Below are positions 25,013 through 36,294 of a DNA stretch of 64,000 nt, in pieces. The stretch is from Metopolophium dirhodum (lineage: Eukaryota > Arthropoda > Insecta > Hemiptera > Aphididae): NCBI RefSeq assembly GCF_019925205.1, contig NC_083564.1, positions 16,402,134 to 16,466,133 of the forward strand, read 5' to 3'. The first letter of the stretch is position 1. The number at the start of each line of letters is the position of its first letter. A program made the position numbers and the translations under genes. The notes under the pieces were generated by a model. That model was given only the letters and a program-made list of their open reading frames with translations. It ran no database searches and was not told the DNA's origin.

Positions 25013-27819
25013 TTTAGCAGGTAATAATATAATGGGCGTGTAAGAGTTAGCTGTAGTTTTTTTTTTAAATTATTATTTAAAAATCACATAATAAAAAAGA
25101 GTGCTAAGCTAAGTAAATCGACTATGAATTTAGTTGTCAGTAGGTATATAGTTGTGTTATAGTAAGTAAAAAATAAAATTCGTAAGTCGTAACATTTGTT
25201 TGATGTTTATAATATCGAAAAATGATAAACCGAAACGTGTGATAGCGGCATTTGCATGGAAAAGACGTGAAGCAGGAGCCCCCGGGACCGCGGTCTGTCG
25301 AATTCACCCGCCTAATTTTTTTCGAAAAAAAAAAATATTAAATAGAAACGATCGACACTGCGCGGGAAAAACAACAAATTAAAAACCAACTTCTGTTATA
25401 TGTTTCAGACAAGTAGACAACGTGCACTGCCGCACTTCGATGCAATATCGCGAAGTACTAGATAATATTATATTAATATTATTTAATATTTACATCGTGT
25501 ACAATATATATGAACGAACGTCGCGATCCAGTGGACGCCTCGCCCCGAGGATGACTGGCGGCCGGCGAGTGGTGAGTGCGACTGCGGTTTCGAATTGTGA
25601 TTCGCGAAGAAAATCAGATAGATACAAATAATTACAATAGCCATAGGCGGCGGTCCCTGGATTTTACTCAGGTGCAGCACGCCAGCACATTTAATACAAA
25701 ATACCAGATACCTACATAAACATTCATAGGCGGACTAGGAATAAAAATTTGGGAAACAGAAAATTTGGCCCAGTTTTAGGTTAGTAATAAAATATTTATA
25801 AGTTATTGTTATTTATAAGTTATAAAATTCATTCAAGCAGCCCAAATTTTGGCCATACCCAGGTGGGGATCGCCCACCTGCCATCCTAGCCAGCCGGCGC
25901 TATATGGAAATTTATGATTACTTCTGAGACAACAATTTAAACATAAACGTTTTTATGTATATGCAAAGAGCAAAGGCAAACAACGACTAAAAATCGAAAA
26001 AATTGAGTACTTACACAAAAAATCGACTGATATTATTTTGACATAAATATTTGTGTAGGTATACCTGGCTAGGTATTTGGCTATTAAATAACCTGGGAAA
26101 TTTAGTCCTCGAAAAAATTACCATTAGAAAAATAACTCTATAATGAAATTAATGTGTAACAAATACCTACCTAACACATATTCACAAGATTTCAATGGCA
26201 GTCTAATTGTCTATGTATGATTTAAAAACAAATAGTCAATTTTTTTAGTTATAATAAATGTGTAATACAACTTTAATAATATATAAACATAAAACAAATC
26301 TCTAGTCAATTTTTGTTTCAGTCGAATTTGTTTTGAAATGTCAATAATATATTATAACCATTTCCATAGGCGAAATTATAAAATTCATTAGGACAGGCTA
26401 AATGAGAAATATGAAAAAAATTCAAATTACAAAATAAGTTTTTAATATAAATTGTATTAGTTTAGTATATGTTATCCAATCAGTATTAGGTTAGGCTAGT
26501 TCGTAGTTTCATCTATATGACCGTCTCCACTCTTCGCTCTGAATCGTATACAATTATTCAGTGGCGTAATTACGGGGGGGGGGGATTTGGTTGTCGTATC
26601 ACCCCCCCCATGACTTTTTTTAACTGACGAACCATATTTATGAACTTATTATTTATTGGTACTATAGTAGTCTAGGTTAGTTATAGGTAACTACTATAGT
26701 ATAATAATATCGTATATATTTTATAAAATCAACAAATAAAATATGTTATACATTTTGCATGGTACGCAATGACATACAAATATTTAGATTAATTTTATTT
26801 TTTACCTATTATGTACTTGAGTCTTGAACTCATTCTCACTGTTCTATGGTTAGGTGGTATTGACTCAAAAATTAATAATAATAATCATATAATATATTAA
26901 TATGATAGAAATCTGAAATATACACTATTATATATTTATATAGTATTATAATAATTAAATATATTAATCATTGTCCTGACTTCCCCATGTCTACCTTTTT
27001 ATAATTTTGTAAAATCTCATATGGGGTTATTTCTCCACGAAGTTATTTATTCGGGGACTATATATCTGGGGTTATTTTTTCGCGGTACCCTATAACTAGG
27101 ATGCAATTTTTACTTTGCGCGTGCACGACCATGGTCGGTCGTAATGTATGCGTACCTAAATCCAAGATATAATAATATTATATTATATCAGATTGTGCCA
27201 TTGCTGAGTTCATCCGACCCGATGAGCGAAATAATATTATAATATTATCTTTCACTGCAGTAGGTATAGGCGTACAGCTGCTGCACTTGTCAGCGAAACC
27301 ATTTTTAACTATTTATTTCGGGCTTATACAATATATAAATATATGTTTTCAACCAATATTAATCGCACATCTTAGACAATCGTAGACACATAGACATCAG
27401 TACATCACACATCCTGATCTGGAATTTGTATTTTGTAGACAAACATATTCAAACCGACACACTCTCACAGACACCGCAATATGCTCGTGCCGGACTAGAT
27501 GATGGATCAATATAAGTTTGTGTTGGACAGTATAAATGCAGCGAAGAGAAACCTCGAAACATAAATCATAATATTATTATATCGCGGTGTTATATACATA
27601 TAGCTTAAAATATAAAGCGTACCTATTGAATATTATAGATAATAATAGGTATCCCATTAGGCTAGGTTAAGTATTCGTAAATTACACAAAACCACGGTTA
27701 AGAGGATGTTGCATTGTCGCATCTGCTATCTGCATATTATGTTGTCTTCGTCTTACAAACCTACGACTCAAGAAATTTTACGATTAGAAAATCACGTTTA
27801 ACTCCGTTATAGTTTAAAA
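25013..27819. other. Intergenic DNA upstream of TNPO3
   Basis: The first few hundred bases must hold the TNPO3 promoter and 5' UTR. Bases 25220-25640 are CpG-rich compared with the surroundings. Further on there are only repeat-like fragments: CCATAGGCG motifs near 25650, 25730 and 26368, and a G run after CAGTGGCGTAATTACG at about 26560-26582. I see no exon chain. Confidence 0.4.
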
Positions 27820-28127
27820 ATTAGAGTGAATTTACCTCTTGCAGTATTTAAAGTTTGAATTTTGAAAAAATACGTAAAAACCATTTTGAGTTAGAAATTC
27901 ATAAAAATGTATCATTATAAATCAAAGATTTGAAAATTTAATACAAGATTCCTCATAGGTTTGTCTACCCTTATCAAAAAAAAAAATGTCTACCGGAAAG
28001 TCAAATTTCGACAAAATTCGTAGATATCACGAACACTTGCAAACATTTTTCTTTTTATATCTAAGATTTGAAAATTTAATTCAAAATTCCTCATGAGTCA
28101 TAAGTTTGTCTGCTTTTGTCACAAAAA
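27820..28127 (-). repeat. Left piece of an interrupted interspersed repeat
   Basis: The text matches the reverse-oriented repeat at 55.7-57.1 kb (phrases TAAAGTTTGAATTTTG, AAGTTTGTCTACC, ATGTCTACCGGAAAGTC). It stops abruptly in its A-run at about 28127. The matching continuation appears at about 30398 (TTTCTACTGGATAGTCAAAT), so a foldback complex has inserted into that A-run. Confidence 0.6.
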
Positions 28128-30397
28128 AACGACGGGTTTAACTCCGGGATAGTGCCGGCCGAAGTGAAAACTTGAGTATTAACGCCGTGCATTTTTGAAT
28201 GGTTAGGAACGAATTGCTTTAATTATCATTATAAAAGTACTATCATTTATGTGGTAAAAATACAATATTCATTTATTGCACTAAAATTAATTGTTTTACA
28301 TTTTTTTTTTAAAATCAACCTTTGCCAATCATTAATTTTAGCTAGTAAAATTGAAGGTAATTGAACAAAACAAAAACTAGACTCTAACAAAAACAATATA
28401 GTCACTACTAGATAAAACATCTACTGTGGTAATAAATATCAACAAGTCCAACATATGAAAATAAAATAAAACAATAAAATAAACCCGTAGTTTTTTTATT
28501 TTTTTTGAAGTGAAAACTTCTTTAGCGGCGTTGTGCACTTAATCAGTTTTTTGTGATGGGTAAAAAATGTTAAACTCGCGTCAGACGAATGCGTGCATTT
28601 ATACCATTATGCGAAAGAAAAATAAACATATTTCTAGAAGTCCCATTTTAATTTTGAAAACTAATTTGAATTCAATAACTTCTTTTCTATGTTTTGTAGG
28701 AATAACTTTTTCATTTTTTTTTAATTCATTGAACCTTTAAACTTTAAAGTACTAGTTAATTTTGAGAAATTAAGTAAATTAATTTGCAACCAGGCGCCAT
28801 TTCAGTTTTAAAATTGGGGTGCCAAATCTTTTAGGCCACATTTTTCTACCACCAGACCACAGTTAGAACAATGAAAATTGAAATGTAGCCATGTTGGAGT
28901 TTTTTCTAACCTTACTACCTATTAGGGATGAAAAATAATTAATATTTTAAGTGATAACACTATAGTAAAAGTATAATATCATTATTCATTAATATACATT
29001 TTCTTTCTTTAATATCTAAGTATATCTATGTATATCTATGTATAACTCTTTATTTATAAAATATTTTTTGCTTATATTAATTATTTCAATTAATTCAATT
29101 TAACTGATACATCGGGCATCGGCGCCAGTATGAAATTAAGAATATGATACAGCGAAAAATAGGGCCGCCAATGTATACCCTGCGATACCCCAAATGGCGC
29201 CCCTGTAATTGCAACTGTATACAGTATACTACAAAAACTTTACAAAATATCGAAAATCCATTTCCTACAAAACATAGAAAAGAAGTTATTGAATTCAAAT
29301 TAGTTTTCAAAATTGAAATCAGACTTCTAGAAGTATATTAATTTTTCTTTCGCTTTAGGCATTATTCGCTCTTATGTAAGTAGAAATGAATAAATGAAAA
29401 AACGACGGGTTTTATTTTATTATCATATGTTGCACTTGTTGAAATTTATTAACATAGTAGATGTTTTATATAGTGTTCATTTTGATCAATTACTTTCAAT
29501 TTTACTAGCTAAAATGAATGATTGGCGTTGGAGTGGAGATTTCAACATAAACTTTGCAGATGATAAAAATCAACTATTAATTGAATTTTTAAATAATGAA
29601 TTTGGTTTAACGATGTCGAATGATCGCAATCTTAGCACAACGAATTACAAAAGTACTATTGATGCGGTCTTTATTAGCCTTTTAAATAGGTTCAAATCAA
29701 AATTGTTCGTTTCTTACTTCACGTACCATAAATCTTTCATATCAGTTTTGGAGATGTAAAATAATTAATTATAGCGCAATAAATGAATATTGTATTTTTA
29801 CCACATAAATGATAGTACTTACTTTTATAATGATAATTAAAGCAATTCGTGCAAAATTCTTTCCTAACCATTCCAAAATATCAAAAATGCACGGCGTTAA
29901 TATTCAAGTTTTCACTTCTGCCGGCACTCTCGGAATGCAACCCGTCGTTTTTTTTTCTACTTACATGAGATCGAATAATGCCAAAAGCGAAAGAAAAATT
30001 AACATACTTCTAAAAGTCCGATTTCAATTTTGAAAACTAATTTGAATTCAATAACTTCTTTTCTATGTTTTGTAGGAAATAGATTTTTGATATTTTGTAA
30101 AATTTTTGTAGTACCATTGCAAATTAATTTACTTAATTTCTCAAAATGAACTTGTACTTTAAAGGTTCAACGAGTTAAAAAAATTAAAAAAGTTTTTCCT
30201 ACAGAACATAGAAAAGAAGTTATTGAATTAAAAATATTTTTCAAAATTGAAATCGGACTTCTAGAAGTATGTTTATTTTTCTTTCGCATAATGGTATAAA
30301 TGCACGCATTCGTCTGACGCGATAGTTTAACATTTTTTACCCATTACAAAAAAACTGATTAAGTGCACAGCGCCGCTAAAGAAGTTTTCACTTCAAA
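28128..30397. mobile_element. Nested foldback elements inserted in a repeat
   Basis: Two sets of inverted arms overlap. In one, 28128-28490 (GACGGGTTTAACTCC, then GCCGAAGTGAAAACTT) pairs with 29400-29960. In the other, 28505-28780 (GAAGTGAAAACTTCTTTAGC) pairs with 30115-30396 (GCTAAAGAAGTTTTCACTTC). A further inverted pair joins 29250-29400 with 29945-30130, and 30000-30300 is itself palindromic. The arms are hundreds of bases long and only moderately diverged. The order of insertion cannot be read with certainty. A coding remnant at 29514-29759 lies inside. Confidence 0.7.
29514..29759 (+). pseudogene. EEP (endonuclease/exonuclease/phosphatase) domain fragment
   Basis: An 81-codon open stretch starts MNDWRWSGDFNIN and contains GDFN, a TTNYKSTIDAVF block and a final SYFTYHKSFISVL block. 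These correspond in order to the GDFN, T-x-I-D and S-D-H motifs at the C-terminal half of APE-type EEP nucleases, such as those found in retroelement and Helitron-like open frames. The usual D-H pair is replaced by Y-H, and the N-terminal half of the domain is absent. It sits in the right arm of a foldback element and part of its 3' sequence also pairs with the left arm. It is best read as a captured, non-functional remnant. Which mobile element it came from is a guess. Confidence 0.55.
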
Positions 30398-30489
30398 AAA
30401 TTTCTACTGGATAGTCAAATTACATTTTTATGAGTGTTTGAAGTTCAAATTTTTACATCATGTAATTCTGTCATGTAAATGTCATCATA

Positions 30490-31592
30490 TGGCGTCCGCA
30501 GGAATTTGTTAAGGGAAGGGCAAAATATTTTTATTTTTACATTTTTAGTCTCAGTATCCTATTAGTTATAAAGTATTTTTGTGACATATTTTCTTTCATA
30601 TATGCAAGAAATGTAAAAATATTTATGAATTATACGTACATATAGTTAGTTAAGACTTAATCTTACAGCATTCATTTTAATTAATTGTTATGTAATTTTA
30701 AGCTATCAAATACATAATTTTTTAATAGATAAAATATTACCATTAGTTTTATAATTTTAGTTAATTTATAAAATCAAATATTTCTAGCTTATTCAGTCAT
30801 TGATACCACAAATTTAAAAAGTTGTAGCTATCGTAGGTATGCCATCTAATTTCTATGAACATTTAATTTTTTTATTAAAAAAGTAAGAACTTGGTTGACA
30901 CTGCAGTATTGCACTTAGGTCCCACCACTACATCTCATAATCTATAAAAGCAACGTTCTTAGTTCTGACTCTGAATCGAGTGTAAATCACTTTGTAAAAA
31001 AAAAAAATTTTATTTTTAATTTAAAAAAAGTTTATTTTGCGATATTTTATATTACAACGGTAATGATTGAGGTTGAGATAATCATGCACTTTACGTTGTT
31101 TTCCAAATCTACTCGATACTCGTTTTATAACATACCTACATTGAATTTTTTGACGATTTTAAATTTAAGGGTCATTTTTTGCATTTAAAGATTTCTAGAG
31201 CATTTTGAAGTTTTTTCTAAATTTAAAATTAATATTTTATATTTAAATTTGCACATGTTTTTATATGATTTTTATAATAAATATATGATATAAAGTCTAA
31301 ACCTATAGGTACAGAAAAAAAATAGTTAATTTTCAGATTAAATAAGTAGTCCAAATGATACGTTTTGTCTGTAAAACTTTTCTACAATCATTTAAAAGTT
31401 CAAAATTTATATTAGAATTTATAACTTTAATATTAAAAATAAAAATAATTTAGTGCACTATTTAGAATTGTTAGGGCATTTTATTAGTTTTTTTAGAACA
31501 TTAAAATCTTCAATAATAATATATGATAATCAACCCAGAAAAAGCCAAGGGAGGGGAAACTGCCCCTACTTGCTCCCCCCATGCGGACACCC
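30490..31592. mobile_element. Element with GGCGTCCGCA / TGCGGACACC termini
   Basis: GGCGTCCGCA at 30491-30500 and TGCGGACACC at 31582-31591 are imperfect inverted termini. The interrupted repeat flanks both sides: 30398-30489 on the left, and from 31593 with GTGTTTAAAGTTCAAATTTTG. The interior is AT-rich and non-coding. No clear target duplication was seen. Confidence 0.5.
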
Positions 31593-31790
31593 TTGTATGT
31601 AATTTACTTGGTTTCTTACAAGTGTTTAAAGTTCAAATTTTGAAAAAATGTATCAAATTGGCCATTTTATTTAAAAATGATTTAGTAGTTACAAATTTAT
31701 AAAATGTTTAACTTTTATAGCTAAGGATTAAAAATTTAAATTAAGGTTCCACATAAGTAGGTTATTCTGTAACCAAAAAATAAAAAACAC
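31593..31790 (-). repeat. Right piece of the interrupted interspersed repeat
   Basis: Contains GTGTTTAAAGTTCAAATTTTG and TATAGCTAAGGATTAAAAATTTAA, which match the internal text of the 55.7-57.1 kb copy in the same orientation. It completes the repeat begun at 27820. Confidence 0.5.
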
Positions 31791-33227
31791 AGTTATGCAT
31801 GGGTAGCGTCTTCATAATTATTATTGATCATTAAAACTTAAAGTACCATCAACCTGGCCACCTGGGTGACCTGAAACAATTTTGAAATTCTCATGTTAAT
31901 TCTGAGCAGAAAAAAATTGATGTTACATAGAACAACTTACCTACCTTACAAAACATTTCATGAGTAAAAAAAATAAAAACCTGTTGTTGTAGGTCACCTT
32001 AAATTTTGGGTAATTTAAAAACTTAATTAAAATTTTAAAAACACCAATATTTTCAATTAAAATAATTTAATGGTGACATCAAACAATATATAATTTGTTT
32101 CTAAAATAAAAAATGTAGATAAAATAAAAATGCAACATTTTTTTTTAATAATTAATAATAACAAAACTACAGTATTAAGCATTTGTATCTAGATATAACA
32201 AAATGTATATATTTTATGTGGTTACATAATTTAATTTATAAATAAGATAAAAAATATACCTATCTCATAATAATAATTAAAGTGAAATAATATACTAAAT
32301 AATAGAAAAACAAGTGGGTAATTAAAATATAAAAAAAATATTCATCAGTTGAATTGTTACAAATTACCTTTAATTTTTTTTTATGTACCCATACCTATCT
32401 TAACTTTGTAAACATGAAAGTATGGTGTATGAAACTGTGTACGGTTCATAGATAAATACAACAACTAGATAGCTGTCTTCATACTACAGTTGTGACCAAT
32501 CTTGAAGTCGGCCACCATTTATAAACCAGGCAATGTTTACATTAATTTTACATTTATTTATATACATATTTACAATTAACTTATATATACCGTGATAATA
32601 TTATTTTGTAAACATTGCCTGCCTTGTAAATGGTGGCCGACTTCGATAATAAGGAGACAGCTATCTAGTTGTTGTATATATCTATCATCTATGGTACGGT
32701 TATAAAGGAACCATAATTTATAATACATTCCTATAGCATTACTTAGCATTATAATGAAGATTTATTGTCCTCATGTCAATATATCAGCGGTCAGAACAAA
32801 ATATACATTTTTAGTTATATTTTAAATACAGTACATGTTTAACATTACAAATAGATAAGTAATAAGTAATAAAAATTATTTATTAGCAATTTATAATTAT
32901 ATAAGTCTTATAAGTATTATTATTAATTATTTTATCACAGATGATACAAAGTTTTATGGAAGAGAAATGTGTGACCAAGGGTAATGTTTTCTTATAGCAA
33001 ATATATAAAAATGCTAGCATAATATTATTGTTACATATAAAACATTATGATAGCATAAGAATGGTATTACAATATCTTTAGGGTCCCCATTTTTTTTTAT
33101 AGTATTGGACATGACACATTACACATTTACATGTTATGTGGTAACTATATAATGTTAATGTAAAAAAATTAAATGATTTCCTTAATATTTTGTTTTATAA
33201 ATCACTACACAAGAAATTATTAATTTA
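31791..33227. other. Gene-free DNA downstream of WASHC3
   Basis: AT-rich, containing one clear palindromic element (32457-32676) and otherwise nothing recognisable. The WASHC3 3' UTR should occupy the last part, but I found no canonical minus-strand AATAAA close to its stop. Confidence 0.4.
32457..32676. mobile_element. Palindromic MITE, 220 bp
   Basis: TACAACAACTAGATAGCTGT at the left is mirrored by ACAGCTATCTAGTTGTTGTA at the right. Further in, GAAGTCGGCCACCATTTA pairs with TAAATGGTGGCCGACTTC, and CAGGCAATGTTTACA with TGTAAACATTGCCTG. The arms total about 85 bp each and are nearly identical, which suggests recent insertion or a selected hairpin. Confidence 0.8.
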
Positions 33228-33882
33228 TCACAATAGTTTCGGATCCAATCCTTCATTGACCATTTTTAATTCAACAGCGCCTCTTGGCACACCAAATTGA
33301 ATCATTTTACGATATTTTAATATTGTTGGATCCACAATTGGCTCATTGGGACTTTCATCTACAACAGCAGCTGGTTCTGAAATAATGTCTTCAGTTTTAC
33401 CATGGGCATCAGTTGTCTCGGTTTTAATAAGTCCATCGGTTGCCTCTGTTTTATTATGTTCATCAGTTACTTCAGTATTATGTAAATTATCTTTTAATTG
33501 ATTGCTGGGAGGTTCACTTGTTTGAAATTGAGAAGATTGCAGTTCTCGTAGTTCAGGGACAGAATTTAACTAAAATTCATATTATCTTATGTATTAATGT
33601 GTCATGTAATATTTAGTTAAGTTGTACCTTAGTTTCTAATATACACAGAGATGCTGAAATTTTTTGTAATCGTTGTTCGGATTTCATCATTTTTGCTTCA
33701 CAGTGTGTCATAAAATTGTTTAAAAATGTTACAGTGGACGTAATGAAATGATTAATATATGTAACTAATTGACGTTGTTCCATTGGAGGAACCTATAACA
33801 ACAAAAATAAAAACAAAATATAATTATTAATCTGGTCAAAAATATTTAATAATATTAAACTTACTTTTTTAAGTTCTTCCAT
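33228..33882 (-). CDS. WASHC3: WASH complex subunit 3 (CCDC53)
   Basis: Subunit of the endosomal WASH complex, which activates Arp2/3 actin nucleation during retromer-dependent sorting. Three exons, 33865-33882 (only MEELKK), 33628-33792 and 33228-33569, with GT-AG introns in phase 0, give 174 residues (human about 194). The N-terminal helical and coiled-coil part (QRQLVTYINHFITSTVTFLN, then LQKISASLCILETKLNSVP) resembles the CCDC53 core. The C-terminus keeps the family motif YRKMIQFGVPRGAVELK followed by EGLDPKLL (about 146-174). The linker at residues 93-119 is three 9-residue repeats of the type TExTDxxxK, encoded by a 27-bp minisatellite (33396-33476). Human WASHC3 has no such repeat as far as I recall. 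Confidence 0.92.
33396..33476 (-). repeat. In-frame 27-bp tandem repeat inside WASHC3
   Basis: Three units encode TEVTDEHNK, TEATDGLIK and TETTDAHGK, followed by a partial TED. The unit length is a multiple of three, so copy-number change would keep the frame. Confidence 0.8.
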
Positions 33883-34297
33883 TTTTGTTTATTTGAAGAA
33901 ATAATATTAATGGAACAGTATGTTATATTCTTACGGTAAAACCAAGAAATTTTGTGTATTATTGTTATTAGTTAAAATACAAAAACTATCAAGAGAACGA
34001 CATAAATTTGAAGTTTGGAACTCTCAAATGATAGTCAAATCACAGAATAGAAATTCCATCTATTCTGTGGTCAAATACTCAAATGTAGACTTTATTCAAT
34101 CTATGAACTAAGATAAATTATATTATATTAGACCTTAGTTCATGGTTCAATCAGGTTTATTATATATTATTATTTAATCTATTCTGTGGTTCAATCCATA
34201 TAATTTAGTTGTGATAAAAAATTTGTTTTTAATCAGTAATAATAATTTATATTTACCACAGATAGATACCCCTAATATTTATAATTATAAGTTACTA

Positions 34298-34591
34298 TCA
34301 CGGACTAAACTGATATAATGTACTAGGAACGATCAGCTTATCAGTGGCCTCGAAAGTATGTACTAGAGGAAAATGCGGGGGTTCTAATCATAATTGATAG
34401 TTTACAGCGCCATCTGTATAAAACACGGACTGAGATACAAACTGTGACGCTAAATAACACCACGACTGGTAGCGCTGAAAACATTCAATTATGGGCGTTG
34501 ATGATAACAGAGGAACCTTTTGCGGGCTGTCCCCCGTCATCCGCCCACTATGTCGTTTTCAGTATTCAGTCCATTATATCTTAGATCGTGG
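34298..34591 (-). mobile_element. MITE with CACGGACTAA termini, copy 1
   Basis: The left end is TCACGGACTAAACTGATATA and the right end TATATCTTAGATCGTGG. The interior carries GGTAGCGCTGAAAAC and CAGCGCCATCTGT, which reappear reverse-complemented in the copy at 46731-47002. Internal symmetry (two CAGCGCC-like cores, two GGGGG-type patches) suggests the whole unit is a weak palindrome. Confidence 0.7.
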
Positions 34592-34929
34592 TACATACCT
34601 ATTATACGGCTATACATAATAACATAATATATATTATTATTAATTTTTAAATCATATATTTCTTAACTTCTTCGATACCTAATTACCTACACTCCTATTT
34701 CTTACCTACTTTTATGATAAATCGTGTTTTGTCACGGTTACTTCCCAACAATATCTTCGATATATTTGTCTATGTTAAAAAACTAATAGCATAAAATATG
34801 CATTATCGTACCCATGCTCAATTTTGCTTCAAAATGTTTTAAAGTACTGAATCTGAAAGTGTCTGAACCACTTGTATCTCTTTTATTAGATGTTACACAC
34901 AAATAATTAGGTTAAAATGGTTAAATATT

Positions 34930-35907
34930 ATATCTTAGTCCGTGGTTAATATTGTATGATTTAGCACGGCTACAGATAGTACTATCTTTAATCGTGCTTT
35001 TAGTATTTAGCATAGACATATATCTATGGTATTTAGTCATGGCCATTACCTACATCACGAATTAAGATATACTTACCTATACCTATCATAATTCGTGTTT
35101 AATTTATTTTAACTTGAGCATTTTTTTTTTTTTACTATCCCTGTCACAGCTTACACTATTTGATTTTAATCACTGCAACCTGTGTAAGATCCGTAAAATA
35201 AAATATTAATATTCATGTTATATACTTTGAAGCGAGTGACTACTTAGTATTATAAACAATGTAAAATTTAAAAATACTTATAACTCGCCTAATAATTAAA
35301 ATGTAATAAAGCCTATGAGATGCCCTAAATAATCTTACCTTAAATTTTCAATTCGCTCCTAATTGAGCTAAACATTATTCGCTAAGTGTAAAATTTGCCA
35401 CGTTACACACTTGAGAGACTGATACATACAATAAATGCCTGTATACCGTCCTCTTAATACTTACTAGTCTATAAGGTTAGGTACTTTTAAGCTGGTGTTA
35501 CTAGATTTTCATTCACAAATCTTATTTTCTTCTTATTAAATATTATTTGTGAAATATTTATGACCTAACACACTCGTAATAAATGCATCATGTAAATCTA
35601 CCCAACATACATTATATACATCCTCACCTAAATATATAAGTACTTTTTCATTAACTTACAAGCTATGCTATAAGAATAAGACAAAGGTAATCAAACTATA
35701 TGTCGCAGAAGAGGAATAAAAAATGATACCTAATTTATAATTTTATCCCAAATGTTAGGTTGGATTCTAGCTAGTTATTTATAATATTATATTAGTGTTT
35801 TTAATAATTTAAGCCCTCGTCGAGCCATAAAATTAAAATTTAAAGAACTCAGATAAAGTAATTAATTAGTAAGTAAAAATAATTCTTAATACCACGGACT
35901 AAGATAT
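34930..35907. mobile_element. Putative element of about 980 bp with TATCTTAGTCCGTGGT termini
   Basis: TATCTTAGTCCGTGGTTAATA at 34930 is mirrored by TTAATACCACGGACTAAGATA at 35888-35907. The enclosed DNA is AT-rich with no recognisable open frame. The terminal motif is the one at the ends of the 34.3 kb and 46.7 kb MITEs, but facing the other way, so these may instead be two independent short remnants. Confidence 0.45.
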
Positions 35908-36294
35908 TTTAGTATTTTTCTTCTTATAATACCAGCAATATAAAAAACCTAAAAATCCACACCATAGTTATACAATTATAACTTAATAATAACATATTTT
36001 TAAAAAAATGTATCTTCATTCTTATTGCCATTAAAAATATTACATTGAATATTTAAGTAATCGTTTTAAGAATATTGTTAAAACAAGTTCTTAAATATGA
36101 ATATTGCGTACAAAAAAATGTCATAACTAGATGTATTATTTAGTACATACCAAATTCGAAGACCAAATCAGTGGGAATGCGATAGGAAATAAAACAATAT
36201 GGAATATTATAATAAATATTAATTGAGAAATAAAAAGTATTTTGCAGTAGCACTTATATATTGGTCTTAAAAGTAACAAAAATATGTTTACAAC

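Larger units (their letters stand above)
33883..36294. other. Intergenic DNA between RPL36A and WASHC3
   Basis: Both flanking genes are on the minus strand. The WASHC3 promoter should lie just above 33882. Around 34030-34140 there are short inverted sequences (ATAGAAATTCCATCTATTCTGT and ATGAACTAAGATA / CTTAGTTCAT). Two larger inverted-repeat elements follow. The plus-strand open frame at 33920-34111 overlaps these repeats and is not accepted. Confidence 0.5.

Noticed and set aside
25200..25680. Open frames in the CpG-rich region upstream of TNPO3
   Set aside because: Both strands are open by composition; no conserved protein text. More likely promoter or 5' UTR sequence.
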